Source: Ruminococcus sp. (lineage in GTDB: Bacteria > Bacillota > Clostridia > Oscillospirales > Acutalibacteraceae). From it: 64,000 nt of DNA. A program made the position numbers and the translations under genes. The DNA lies in NCBI GenBank assembly GCA_004555265.1, contig SFIQ01000004.1, forward strand, positions 74,043-138,042, read 5' to 3'. Numbering within the stretch: the first letter of the stretch is position 1; each line of letters starts with the position of its first letter. The notes below the pieces were generated by a model. That model was not told the DNA's origin, did no database searches, and saw only the letters and a program-made list of their open reading frames with translations. This document shows, in pieces, positions 1-7,798 of this stretch.

Positions 1-299
1 ACAATACCTATCAAGTCGTAATTGATGACCAGGAAATCCAAAGCGGTAAGATTGACTTTACAAAATCTCCTGCGGCGGTGACCGACGAAAAGAAAACCGA
101 ATTCCCGGTGTCGGTGCCGTATGTTGTCGGTCTGTCTGTGGCAGATGCCCGTGACAAATTAGAAAACGCCGGCTTTAAGAATATTGTGTTTGTTGACAGT
201 GAGGGCAACAAGGTTTCTTCCGGTACCGTCACGGCGCAAACACCCGAGCAAAACGAAAAAGTCATTCCGTCCACGGAAATTAAACTAACGGTTGCGTAA
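1..299 (+). CDS. prkC: PASTA-domain Ser/Thr protein kinase, C-terminal end (partial)
   Basis: The frame is open from the left edge (first full codon at base 3) and ends at TAA 297-299, giving the last 98 residues. They contain a PASTA repeat (VSVPYVVGLSVADARDKLE..., then a T-P-x-x-x-E-K-V-x-P ending). PASTA repeats bind peptidoglycan or muropeptides outside the cell in PrkC/Stk1-type kinases. The kinase domain would lie left of the window. The placement immediately before rsgA, thiN and spoVM matches prkC of Bacillus and Clostridia. A PASTA-carrying PBP is a weaker alternative. Confidence 0.8.
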   Translation, partial: NTYQVVIDDQEIQSGKIDFTKSPAAVTDEKKTEFPVSVPYVVGLSVADARDKLENAGFKNIVFVDSEGNKVSSGTVTAQTPEQNEKVIPSTEIKLTVA

Positions 300-310
300 A
301 GAGGTTTTGC

Positions 311-1201
311 ATGGCTGACTTTACACAAAAAGGCATATTGCTGAAAGGCATCGGCGGCTTCTATTCGGTTGAAGCCGCCGATGCGGTATATGTTTGCAAA
401 GCACGCGGCGTATTTCGGAAAAAGCATATGACGCCGCTTGCAGGCGACAGTGTGCAGATTACCGTCCATGACGGTGACGCAGAAAATACGATTGATGCAA
501 TTTTACCGCGAAAAAATGAATTACGCCGTCCGCCCGTTGCGAATATCGACCAACTGTTGATTGTAGCGTCCGCAACGGCGCCGAAGCCGTCGCCGTTTGT
601 CATTGATAAACTGATTGCCATTGCCGAGCAAAAGCAAATTGAACCGATTGTGGTCTTTACCAAATGTGATTTGGAAAATGCGGACACCCTTGCACAAATC
701 TATCAAAACGCCGGATTTACCTGCCGAACGGTTTCCAATAAGACGGGAGCAGGCGTTGATGCGGTAAAAACGCTCCTACAAGGTAAAATTACAGCATTTA
801 CGGGGAATTCGGGTGTAGGGAAAACTTCGCTTTTGAATGCGTTAGATGCAAATTTGTCGCTTGCCACGGGTGAAATCAGCGATAAATTGGGGCGCGGCAG
901 ACACACCACGCGCCAAGCGGAACTGTTTAAAACCTGCGGCGGGTATATTGTGGATACGCCCGGATTTTCCGCGTTGGAACTCGACAAAGCGGACTGCATT
1001 CGCAAAGAGGATTTAGCTTCTTGTTTTCGGGAGTTTCGCCCATATTTGGGCACTTGTAAATTCTCGACCTGTTCGCATACCTGCGACAAGGGCTGCAAGG
1101 TGCTGGAAGCTGTCGAGCGCGGGGAAATCAGCCGTTCCCGACACAACAGTTATGTGGAACTGTATAACGCCGTAAAGGACTTGAAAGAATGGGAATTGTA
1201 A
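311..1201 (+). CDS. rsgA: Ribosome small subunit-dependent GTPase A
   Basis: 296 aa, the usual length. RsgA is a circularly permuted GTPase that checks late 30S maturation. An OB-fold N-terminus is followed by the permuted motifs in order G4 (TKCD, about 117-120), G1 (GNSGVGKTS, about 164-172) and G3 (DTPGF, about 214). A C-terminal zinc knuckle has the C-x(n)-C-x-H-x(5)-C pattern (CKFSTCSHTCDKGC). It starts 11 bases after the kinase stop and overlaps thiN by 13 bases, so it is probably co-transcribed. The rpe gene that often lies between rsgA and thiN is absent here. Confidence 0.96.
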   Translation: MADFTQKGILLKGIGGFYSVEAADAVYVCKARGVFRKKHMTPLAGDSVQITVHDGDAENTIDAILPRKNELRRPPVANIDQLLIVASATAPKPSPFVIDKLIAIAEQKQIEPIVVFTKCDLENADTLAQIYQNAGFTCRTVSNKTGAGVDAVKTLLQGKITAFTGNSGVGKTSLLNALDANLSLATGEISDKLGRGRHTTRQAELFKTCGGYIVDTPGFSALELDKADCIRKEDLASCFREFRPYLGTCKFSTCSHTCDKGCKVLEAVERGEISRSRHNSYVELYNAVKDLKEWEL

Positions 1202-1827
1202 CGAAGCCGGACTGCATTATTTTTGCGGCAGGGGACTGTTTACCGAAAACGCAAGTTTTGCCCTATTTGGCAGAAAAACCGTATATCATTACGGCAGATG
1301 CAGGTTATCGCTACGCCGAAGACATCGGCTGTACGCCGAATTTGATACTCGGCGATTTTGATTCGGGTGTATGCCCCGAAACCGATATGGAAACCATGCG
1401 TTTAAATCCGATTAAAGATGATACCGACAGCGCGGTTGCGCTCAAAGAGGCGGTGCGGCGCGGCTATCGGAAAATTGTGTTGGTCGGCGGTACAGGCAGT
1501 CGTTTAGACCATACCTTTGCCAATTTTGATTTGTGTGCCTATGCGAAAACGCTTGGCGCGGATTTAACGGTGGCAGATTCGCATCATCGCGTGTTTGTTT
1601 TGCAAAACGAAACACAAATTTTGCCGCGGGATGACAGCAAATATATTTCGGTTTTCGCATTTGGCGGTGCATGTACCGTCACTTTAAAGGGATTTTACTA
1701 TCCGCTTGAAAGCTTTACTTTTACGCCGTTCTGCGGCATGGGCGTCAGCAATGAAATTACAGAGCCAACCGCCGAAATTACCGTGCATAACGGTACCGCG
1801 CTGATTTTTATCACAGATAAAGATTAA
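1189..1827 (+). CDS. thiN: Thiamine pyrophosphokinase
   Basis: 212 aa. ThiN transfers pyrophosphate from ATP to thiamine, making thiamine pyrophosphate. Visible motifs are GDFDS (about 56-60), KDDTDS (about 76-81) and GGTGSRLDHTFAN (about 100-112), which form the catalytic and nucleotide-binding site; a C-terminal beta-rich thiamine-binding domain follows. The start ATG lies inside the end of rsgA, giving translational coupling. Confidence 0.95.
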   Translation: MGIVTKPDCIIFAAGDCLPKTQVLPYLAEKPYIITADAGYRYAEDIGCTPNLILGDFDSGVCPETDMETMRLNPIKDDTDSAVALKEAVRRGYRKIVLVGGTGSRLDHTFANFDLCAYAKTLGADLTVADSHHRVFVLQNETQILPRDDSKYISVFAFGGACTVTLKGFYYPLESFTFTPFCGMGVSNEITEPTAEITVHNGTALIFITDKD

Positions 1828-1885
1828 AGAACACTTTTTTACCCGCCGCATATAGTGTATTAGCAACACAAAAGGCGGTGTCGAT

Positions 1886-2041
1886 ATGAAAAAGCGTCGT
1901 AGGAACAATCTCGGCTTGATTTTTGCCATGCTCGGTCTCGGGCTTGTGCTGGCATTTATTTTTCCCTCAAAATTCTTGGTTGTGGTTTTGTCCATCGCGC
2001 TGATTTTAAGCGGCATCGTGCTTTGCAAAACATGCTGTTAA
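1886..2041 (+). CDS. Small hydrophobic membrane protein, hypothetical
   Basis: 51 codons: a basic N-terminus (MKKRRRNN) followed by two hydrophobic stretches separated by FPSKF, ending in CKTCC. The ribosome site AAAGGCGG lies 7-9 bases before the ATG. The TAA stop at 2039-2041 overlaps the AAGGAGG ribosome site of spoVM, so translation of the two is probably coupled. A CATATAGT at 1849-1856 resembles a sigma-E -10 box, without a clear -35. No family recognised. Position and coupling suggest a sporulation-associated membrane protein, but that is inference. Confidence 0.65.
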   Translation: MKKRRRNNLGLIFAMLGLGLVLAFIFPSKFLVVVLSIALILSGIVLCKTCC

Positions 2042-2054
2042 GGAGGCTGTCGGT

Positions 2055-2141
2055 ATGAAAGTGGTCGTGATGAAAAGTCCGAAGGTGTTAAGCGGGTTGT
2101 TGCGTATGATTTTCGGTATAAAAAAGGAACAGAATGTATAA
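2055..2141 (+). CDS. spoVM: Stage V sporulation protein M
   Basis: 28 codons: MKVVVMKSPKVLSGLL, then an amphipathic basic end RMIFGIKKE. SpoVM of B. subtilis is 26 aa with the same plan: short hydrophobic start, S/L-P-K with a helix-capping proline, L-x-G-hydrophobic-R, and a basic tail. It is an amphipathic helix that inserts in the convex forespore membrane and anchors the SpoIVA coat base. A strong AAGGAGG site (2040-2046) lies 8 bases before the ATG. Its place directly after thiN is the Bacillus location, and a perfect terminator follows. Confidence 0.88.
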   Translation: MKVVVMKSPKVLSGLLRMIFGIKKEQNV

Positions 2142-2150
2142 CTGAACATA

Positions 2151-2190
2151 AAAGAAAACTCCGAAGCGTAACACTTCGGAGTTTTCTTTT
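2151..2190 (+). terminator. Rho-independent terminator after spoVM
   Basis: A perfect 16-bp stem (2151-2166 with 2174-2189) with a 7-base loop. The arms begin with A-rich and end with T-rich sequence, so it can act on both strands, ending the spoVM transcript and the convergent nadE transcript. Confidence 0.9.
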
Positions 2191-2201
2191 ATGCTGTTCT
2201 C

Positions 2202-4041
2202 TTAAAAATGCAGCCACTCTGTATATACCGCGTCTGAGGGCATGCGCCAATCGCCGCGCGGGGAAAGGCTTACCGAGCCGACTTTCGGGCCGTCCGGCAG
2301 GCAGGAACGCTTAAATTGGTTGCCCCAAAAGCGTTTAATAAACAACTGCAACACAAGCCCCAAAGCGCAAAAAGTGATACAGATAAAAATCGTGCACCTC
2401 GTAAGGACCTAAGGTATCTTCGGTTTTTTGCTGAATTTTGCCGTTTTCGTCGGGCGGCAGTAATTCGGGGCTTACCGGTGTTGCAAGAACATCCTGCAAA
2501 ATTGCGGCAATGGTTTCGGGCAGATGCTCTGCTTCGTTTTCTACCAAATGCCGTACAAGCGTTTTCGGTACGCCCGCATTCACACCGTACATACTCATAT
2601 GGTCGGCGTTGTAGGTGCACCAGCCAAGCGCCAATTCGCTCAAATCCCCGGTGCCGACCAAAATGCCGCCGTGCTTGTTTGCCAAATCCATTAAAATCTG
2701 TGTGCGCTCACGCGCCTGTGTATTTTCATAGGTAATGTCGTGCAAATCGGGATCGTGGCCGATGTCCTGCATATGCTGTAAGGCGGCGTCTTTTATGGGA
2801 ATTTCCAAAAAAGACGCACCGAAAGACTTGATTAACGATACCGCATTTTGATAGGTGCGGTCGGTTGTGCCAAAGCCGGGCATCGTCACACAAAGGATAT
2901 TCTCAGACGGAAGCTGTAAAATTTGCATCGCCCGCACCGAGACAAGCAGTGCCAGCGTCGAGTCAAGCCCACCTGAAATGCCGACCACCGCTTTTTTCAG
3001 CCCTGTGTGTGTAAGGCGCTTTGCCAGCCCATGACTTTGAATTGCCAAGATTTCTCGACAGCGCGCGTCTTTTTCGGCGGTATCCGACGGTACAAACGGT
3101 TGCGGTTGAAATGTACGCGTGACTTCTGAAAAATCTGTGGACACATTTACGGCTTCACATATCGCGTATTTTAGACTGTCCGCGCGCGCATTATCCGCAA
3201 AAGAACCGTTGCGTATACGCTCGGCATTCAATTTATCCAAATCAATATCCGCAATCGCGCGTGTACCGTCAAACGCAAACCGTTCGCCCTCTGCTAAAAT
3301 CGCGCCGTTTTCCGCTACGGTGCAAGCCCCCGAAAAGACTAAATCGGTGGAGGATTCGCCGACGCCTGCCGAAGCATATATATACGAGCAAAAGCATTTT
3401 GCGCTTTGCGCGGCAATCATATTTTTTCGGTATTCATTTTTGGTGACGGCTTCATTACTTGCCGAAAGGTTTACAAGGATATTGGCGCCTGCAAGGGCTA
3501 AATCGGTGCTCGGGGGATTGGGTACCCATAAATCCTCGCAAATTTCTACGCCGAGGACACCGTTTTCCGCGATGGGGAACAGTAGGGAAGTGCTGCAAGG
3601 CGCATCAATTCGGCCAAATCGGATTTGCGTGTTCAGCGTTTTTCCGCTTGCAAACCAACGCTTTTCGTAGTATTCGCCGTAATTCGGAATATAGGTTTTC
3701 GGGACAAAGCCCAAAACCTTGCCTTTATACAGTACCGCCGCGCAGTTGTAAAGGCGCGTGTTGACGCGTAAGGGTAACCCGATGCAAATAACCATATCGA
3801 ATTTTGCGGTTTTTTCGCAAAGTGTTTCCAAAGCCTGCAAACAGGCGTCTGTTAGTGCTTTTTGCAAAAATAAATCGCCGCAGGTGTACCCGGACAAATG
3901 TAACTCGGGAAACACCAAAACCTTCACATTTTTCTCTGCGGCTACTTGAATTTCACGCAAAGCATTTTCTGAATTTTGCTGAACACCGCCAACCGTTACG
4001 CGCGGGGAAGCGGCGCAAACCTTTAAAAATCCGCTGTTCAT
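2202..4041 (-). pseudogene. nadE: Glutamine-dependent NAD+ synthetase, frameshifted with internal deletion
   Basis: From ATG 4039-4041 the frame encodes the nitrilase-type glutaminase domain: Glu in FPELHLSGY, Lys in KTYIPNYGEYYEKR, Cys in CEDLW. The NAD synthetase domain follows, with P-loop GISGGLDST. The frame stops at 2335 after YHFLRFGACVAVVY. The conserved family C-terminus continues in another frame at about 2202-2330 (QLFIKRFWGNQFKRS, then LPDGPKVGSVSLSPRGDWRM) and ends at TAA 2202-2204. About 25-30 residues expected between the two parts are missing. This is either a true deletion with frameshift or an assembly error. The intact frame alone gives 568 aa against about 640 expected. 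Confidence 0.75.
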
Positions 4042-4080
4042 AGAAAAGACCTCACAGTCTGCAATAGCATATATATCCTC

Positions 4081-4109
4081 ATTATATATGAATTCCCAAA
4101 ACTTCGCAA
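4081..4109 (-). promoter_or_regulatory. Sigma-A promoter of nadE
   Basis: On the minus strand, TTGCGA (4104-4109), a 17-base spacer and a perfect TATAAT (4081-4086), about 40 bases upstream of the nadE ATG. Confidence 0.65.
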
Positions 4110-4179
4110 GTGCAATGTCTTGACTAGTGTGTTAAAATGATAAATATTCAATTTTAAAAGGTGTAAATCAGGTGATACC

Positions 4180-5397
4180 ATGCGTGAATTTGAAAAATCC
4201 CATAAGTTAGACAATGTATGCTATGATATTCGCGGCCCGGTGATGGATGAAGCCGACCGAATGATTGCAAACGGTGTGGAGATATTAAAACTCAATATCG
4301 GTAATCCTGCGCCGTTTCATTTTACCGCGCCCGATGAAATAATACAGGATATGATTTATAATTTGCGTGAAGCGGAAGGATATTCCGATTCCAAAGGCAT
4401 TTTTTCCGCGCGCAAGGCGATTATGCAGTACAGTCAAATCAAGCAACTGCCGAATGTCGGTTTGCAGGATATATACACGGGGAACGGCGTCAGCGAGTTA
4501 ATCACAATGGCCATGCAGGGGCTTTTGGATAACGGCGACGAAATTTTGGTGCCTGCGCCCGATTATCCGCTTTGGACAGCGGCGGTTACCTTGGCAGGCG
4601 GCAATGCCGTGCACTATATGTGCGACGAGCAAAATGAATGGAATCCCGATATTGAAGATATGCGCAAAAAAATCACAAAAAAGACAAAAGGCATCGTGAT
4701 TATCAACCCGAACAATCCCACGGGGGCACTGTATTCGGAGGAGATTTTAAAAGAAATTGTGCAGGTGGCACGCGAAAATGAACTTATCCTTTTCTCAGAT
4801 GAAATTTATGACCGACTGGTCATGGACGGATTGAAACATATTTCCATCGCTTCTCTTGCACCCGATGTGCCGTGTGTTACCTTTAACGGGCTGTCAAAAT
4901 CGCACCGCGTGGCAGGATTTCGTTGTGGGTGGATGTGCATAAGCGGCGATAAAAAGCGTATCAAGGGCTATATTGAGGGTCTGAATTTGCTTTCGTCCAT
5001 GCGGCTTTGCTCCAATGTACCTGCACAGCAGATTATCCAAACGGCTTTGGGCGGGTATCAAAGCAGTGACGAACTTTTACAGCCCGGCGGGCGCATTTAT
5101 GAACAGCGCGAATGTATTTACAATGCCCTTTGCGATATTGACGGTGTATCTGTGATGAAACCGAAAGCGGCATTTTATATTTTTCCGAAATTGGATAAAT
5201 ATAAGTTTAATATCAAAGATGACGAACAGTTTGTGTTGGACTTCCTGCGAAAAAAGAAAATTCTTTTGGTGCATGGCAGGGCGTTTCATTACCCCGAACC
5301 CGACCATGTGCGGATTGTCTATTTGCCGAATACCAAGCAATTAACTGAGGCGACAGGGGCGTTAAAGGACTTTTTACAGGATTACAGTCAAGTCTAA
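4180..5397 (+). CDS. PLP-dependent aminotransferase, AlaA-like
   Basis: 405 aa, class I/II fold. The PLP lysine is K240 in FNGLSKSHRVAGFR; NPNNPTGALYS (about 176-186) and SDEIYDRL (about 206-213) are the cofactor- and substrate-binding motifs. The N-terminal LNIGNPAPF and the overall layout match the AlaA/AlaT alanine-pyruvate aminotransferases, so glutamate-pyruvate transamination is the likely reaction; substrate choice cannot be proven from sequence. A TTGACT at 4120-4125 is a possible -35 but has no good -10. The gene stands alone. Confidence 0.85.
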   Translation: MREFEKSHKLDNVCYDIRGPVMDEADRMIANGVEILKLNIGNPAPFHFTAPDEIIQDMIYNLREAEGYSDSKGIFSARKAIMQYSQIKQLPNVGLQDIYTGNGVSELITMAMQGLLDNGDEILVPAPDYPLWTAAVTLAGGNAVHYMCDEQNEWNPDIEDMRKKITKKTKGIVIINPNNPTGALYSEEILKEIVQVARENELILFSDEIYDRLVMDGLKHISIASLAPDVPCVTFNGLSKSHRVAGFRCGWMCISGDKKRIKGYIEGLNLLSSMRLCSNVPAQQIIQTALGGYQSSDELLQPGGRIYEQRECIYNALCDIDGVSVMKPKAAFYIFPKLDKYKFNIKDDEQFVLDFLRKKKILLVHGRAFHYPEPDHVRIVYLPNTKQLTEATGALKDFLQDYSQV

Positions 5398-5424
5398 ACC
5401 GGTGTTGGATAGCTTAAATCGGGG

Positions 5425-5453
5425 TTGCTTTTTTGTTCTTTCTATGCTATGCT
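5425..5453 (+). promoter_or_regulatory. Possible sigma-A promoter
   Basis: TTGCTT (5425-5430), 17 bases, TATGCT (5448-5453), 29 bases before the ATG of the next gene. Confidence 0.45.
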
Positions 5454-5481
5454 CAAATCAGTAAAGTGAGGAGGGAGCTTT

Positions 5482-5928
5482 ATGGAACAAAATGAAAAAG
5501 GCTGTTTTGCGGAAAATGCGGGCGATATTCTCGAGAAGAAACCTTTTGACCCGCTTGCGGCGGGCGATATGCCGGAAATTCGCGAAATGCCGAGTTATGA
5601 AAAAATGCGGGATGAAGCAGTGGCACAATACCGACAGAACCGCAAAGCAAATTTGATTTTTCTTTGTATCGGTATTGTAGGTTTAACGGTATCTTTTTGC
5701 ATATTTTGGGAGTTGATTATCTCCGGTGCCAATATTCTGTTTTTGATTGTCGCGCTGTTTGTGCTTTTCTTTGCGGCGTGGTGTATTTCTTGCATCAAAA
5801 AATTTTCCGATTTGAAACGAGACTACCGCTATCGCCTAAACCGCGCGGTGGAAATTATGTCGAACGCCAATGTCTTTATGCAAGTACCGAAAGAGGATTT
5901 GGAACGGTTTGATAAATGGTATTTGTAA
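5482..5928 (+). CDS. Hypothetical protein with two transmembrane segments
   Basis: 148 aa. An acidic, Pro-containing N-terminal tail (about 1-55) is followed by a hydrophobic hairpin of two helices (about 56-79 and 82-105) and a basic, charged C-terminal tail (KKFSDLKRDYRYRLNR...). A GAGGAGGGA ribosome site precedes the ATG. Both tails are predicted cytoplasmic. The gene is monocistronic, with its own possible promoter and a strong terminator. I do not recognise the family. Confidence 0.8.
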   Translation: MEQNEKGCFAENAGDILEKKPFDPLAAGDMPEIREMPSYEKMRDEAVAQYRQNRKANLIFLCIGIVGLTVSFCIFWELIISGANILFLIVALFVLFFAAWCISCIKKFSDLKRDYRYRLNRAVEIMSNANVFMQVPKEDLERFDKWYL

Positions 5929-5950
5929 TATCCGCAAATGCATAAAAGCA

Positions 5951-5987
5951 GTCTGCCGAAGGGTAAGCCTTCGGCAGACCTTTTTTT
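5951..5987 (+). terminator. Rho-independent terminator
   Basis: A 12-bp perfect stem (5951-5962 with 5968-5979) with a 5-base loop, followed by seven T. Confidence 0.9.
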
Positions 5988-6008
5988 GTCCGAAAAATAT
6001 TAACGAAC

Positions 6009-6200
6009 TTATTTCATGCTGTCTTCATAAGATTTAATCATCTTTTTAACCATCTGACCGCCGACAGAGCCTGCCTGCTTCGAGGTCAAATCGCCGTTGT
6101 ACCCCTGTTTCAGGTTAACACCTACTTCAGAAGCTGCTTCCATCTTGAACTTATCAAGTGCCGCGCGAGCTTCGGGGACTACATTCTTTCTGCTAGCCAC
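6009..6200 (-). CDS. Small acid-soluble spore protein, alpha/beta type
   Basis: 63 aa from the GTG at 6198-6200. This start is chosen because AAAGGAG lies 8 bases upstream; an earlier in-frame GTG (6207-6209) abuts that site. The family signature is clear: ASEVGVNLK followed by GDLTSKQAGSVGGQMVKKMI. The MEAASEVG stretch is the usual cleavage region for the germination protease. These proteins coat spore DNA and hold it in A-form, protecting it from UV and heat. Forespore (sigma-G) control is expected; an AATACTA lies upstream but no convincing -35. Confidence 0.95.
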   Translation of the reverse strand: MASRKNVVPEARAALDKFKMEAASEVGVNLKQGYNGDLTSKQAGSVGGQMVKKMIKSYEDSMK

Positions 6201-6326
6201 AGTAAACACTCCTTTGCAATAAATTTTGCGTTTGCAATAGTATTTTGGACAATTTGGATTTTGTTATCACAGAAAATAAATGCAAAAGATGTTAAATTTT
6301 TGCAGTCGATTGCAAAATTCTTTTTC

Positions 6327-6355
6327 GCATATTCAGCCAACCTACATCATATTTA
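6327..6355 (+). promoter_or_regulatory. Candidate sigma-E promoter of spoIIID
   Basis: GCATATT (6327-6333) matches the sigma-E -35 pattern; after 14 bases comes CATATTTA (6348-6355), which shares the CATA core of the -10. B. subtilis spoIIID is transcribed by sigma-E, which agrees with the gene content. Based on motif matching by eye. Confidence 0.5.
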
Positions 6356-6384
6356 TTATTGACAGAAGTAAGGAGGGCTGTATA

Positions 6385-6645
6385 GTGAAAGATACCGTTG
6401 AAGACCGTGCGGTAGAGCTCGGCGAATATATTGTGCAAAACCAAACTACCGTACGCGCCGCCGCGCAGGTGTTCGGCATCAGCAAAAGCACCGTACATAT
6501 GGATGTAGCCAAGCGCTTGGAACGCATAAACCCGTCACTGTACCAATCGGTTCGAGAGGTTTTAGATGTGAATAAAGCGCAACGCCATATTCGTGGCGGA
6601 CTTGCTACGCGTGAAAAATATAAGCACGGTGCAAAAGATGCCTAA
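6385..6645 (+). CDS. spoIIID: Sporulation transcriptional regulator SpoIIID
   Basis: 86 aa from GTG 6385, preceded by AAGGAGGG at 6370-6377; a longer upstream frame lacks such a site. SpoIIID is a small DNA-binding protein that switches genes on and off in the sigma-E mother-cell programme. The helix-turn-helix is RAAAQVFGISKSTVHMDV (about 33-50), followed by the typical basic C-terminus (NKAQRHIRGG) used for minor-groove contact. It has its own terminator. Confidence 0.95.
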   Translation: MKDTVEDRAVELGEYIVQNQTTVRAAAQVFGISKSTVHMDVAKRLERINPSLYQSVREVLDVNKAQRHIRGGLATREKYKHGAKDA

Positions 6646-6663
6646 AATATTGTTTGACAGATT

Positions 6664-6697
6664 AAAAATGCGCAGTCATCAGATTGCGTATTTTTTT
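6664..6697 (+). terminator. Rho-independent terminator after spoIIID
   Basis: A 12-13 bp stem including G-U pairs around TGCGCA/TGCGTA, a short loop and a run of T at 6691-6697. Confidence 0.75.
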
Positions 6698-6698
6698 G

Positions 6699-6727
6699 TT
6701 GGCAATATGCGTTTTTTATGGTACAAT
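6699..6727 (+). promoter_or_regulatory. Sigma-A promoter of the glycosyltransferase gene
   Basis: TTGGCA (6699-6704), 17-base spacer, TACAAT (6722-6727), starting directly behind the spoIIID terminator. Confidence 0.6.
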
Positions 6728-6760
6728 AAGGTAGATTTCATAAGGAAGGAGCTATGTAAA

Positions 6761-7714
6761 ATGAAAACCTTGGATTTAATTGTGCCTTGTTATAATGAAG
6801 AAGAAGCTCTTCCGATTTTTTATAATACCGTTGTGCCGATTGTGGATGGATTGGCGGATTCGGCGGTGCGTTTTTTGTTTGTGGATGACGGCAGCCGTGA
6901 CAAAACGCGTGCTGTTTTGCGCGATTTGGCAGAGAAGGATGAGCGTGTGCGCTATATTTCTTTTTCACGCAATTTCGGCAAAGAGGCGGCAATGCTTGCG
7001 GGGCTTCGTGCAACGAACGCCGATTATATCGGGATTATTGACGCGGATTTACAGCATGACCCGCAGTTACTTCCCGAAATGTTGCGGGCTGTTTCCGAAG
7101 AGGGCTATGATATTGCGGCGGCACGGCGCGTTGACCGCATAGGGGAATCCAAACTGAAAAGCGGTTTTTCAAAAGCATTTTATAAAATTATCAATCGCAT
7201 TTCCGACGCAAGTATTGAAGAGGGAGCGCAAGACTATCGGATTATGCGTCGTAAAGTGGTACAGGCCATTCTTTCTATGCCCGAATATAACCGCTTTTCC
7301 AAAGGGATTTTCAGTTGGGTCGGATTTCAAACCAAATGGTTCCCGCACGAAAACCGCGCACGCTCGGCGGGGCGCTCGAAATGGTCTTTCGGCAATTTGT
7401 TGACCTATGCGATGGACGGTATTGTGAATTTTTCTACCGCGCCGTTAAAGATTTCGCTGTTCTTCGGCTCGGCGCTGAGTTTTGTCGGCATCATTTATGC
7501 CTTGTACATCATTATTCGCACATTGCTTTTGGGCAGTGATGTACCGGGGTATCCGTCCATTTTCAGCGCTATCTTAATTATCGGCGGATTTATCCTGCTT
7601 TTCTTGGGCGTTTTGGGTGAATATATTTCGAGAATTTATATGGAAGTGAAAAACCGTCCGAACTATATTATTGACGAAACCAACATAATTCCCGAAACCG
7701 ACGAAAAAAAATAA
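6761..7714 (+). CDS. Polyprenyl-phosphate glycosyltransferase, GT2 family (GtrB/DPM1-like)
   Basis: 317 aa. The start is the ATG at 6761, after TAAGGAAGGA; the frame is open further upstream but that part has no ribosome site. The GT2 nucleotide-sugar domain fills about 1-220: VPCYNEEEAL, FVDDGSRD and the metal-binding IIDADLQHDP. Two transmembrane helices follow (about 235-260 and 268-295). Enzymes of this type move a sugar from UDP-sugar to undecaprenyl or dolichyl phosphate on the cytoplasmic face for cell-envelope glycosylation. A GtrA-like protein, the usual partner, is at 22684. The sugar is unknown. Confidence 0.9.
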   Translation: MKTLDLIVPCYNEEEALPIFYNTVVPIVDGLADSAVRFLFVDDGSRDKTRAVLRDLAEKDERVRYISFSRNFGKEAAMLAGLRATNADYIGIIDADLQHDPQLLPEMLRAVSEEGYDIAAARRVDRIGESKLKSGFSKAFYKIINRISDASIEEGAQDYRIMRRKVVQAILSMPEYNRFSKGIFSWVGFQTKWFPHENRARSAGRSKWSFGNLLTYAMDGIVNFSTAPLKISLFFGSALSFVGIIYALYIIIRTLLLGSDVPGYPSIFSAILIIGGFILLFLGVLGEYISRIYMEVKNRPNYIIDETNIIPETDEKK

Positions 7715-7722
7715 AATAAGCC

Positions 7723-7751
7723 TTGTAATTGCGACATTTTTTATATATAAT
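7723..7751 (+). promoter_or_regulatory. Sigma-A promoter of ileS
   Basis: TTGTAA (7723-7728), 17 bases, perfect TATAAT (7746-7751). Only 47 bases separate it from the ileS start, which leaves no room for a T-box leader. Confidence 0.75.
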
Positions 7752-7798
7752 CTTAACAGTATGCACAAATCGATTGTGCTGAAAGGTGGAAGCAAAAA

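Noticed and set aside
11..469. Long minus-strand frame over prkC/rsgA
   Set aside because: Antisense shadow of two genes with clear protein families on the plus strand; no ribosome site.
7715..7798. T-box leader of ileS
   Set aside because: Only 84 bases between genes with a promoter inside; no room for a T-box and no conserved core.
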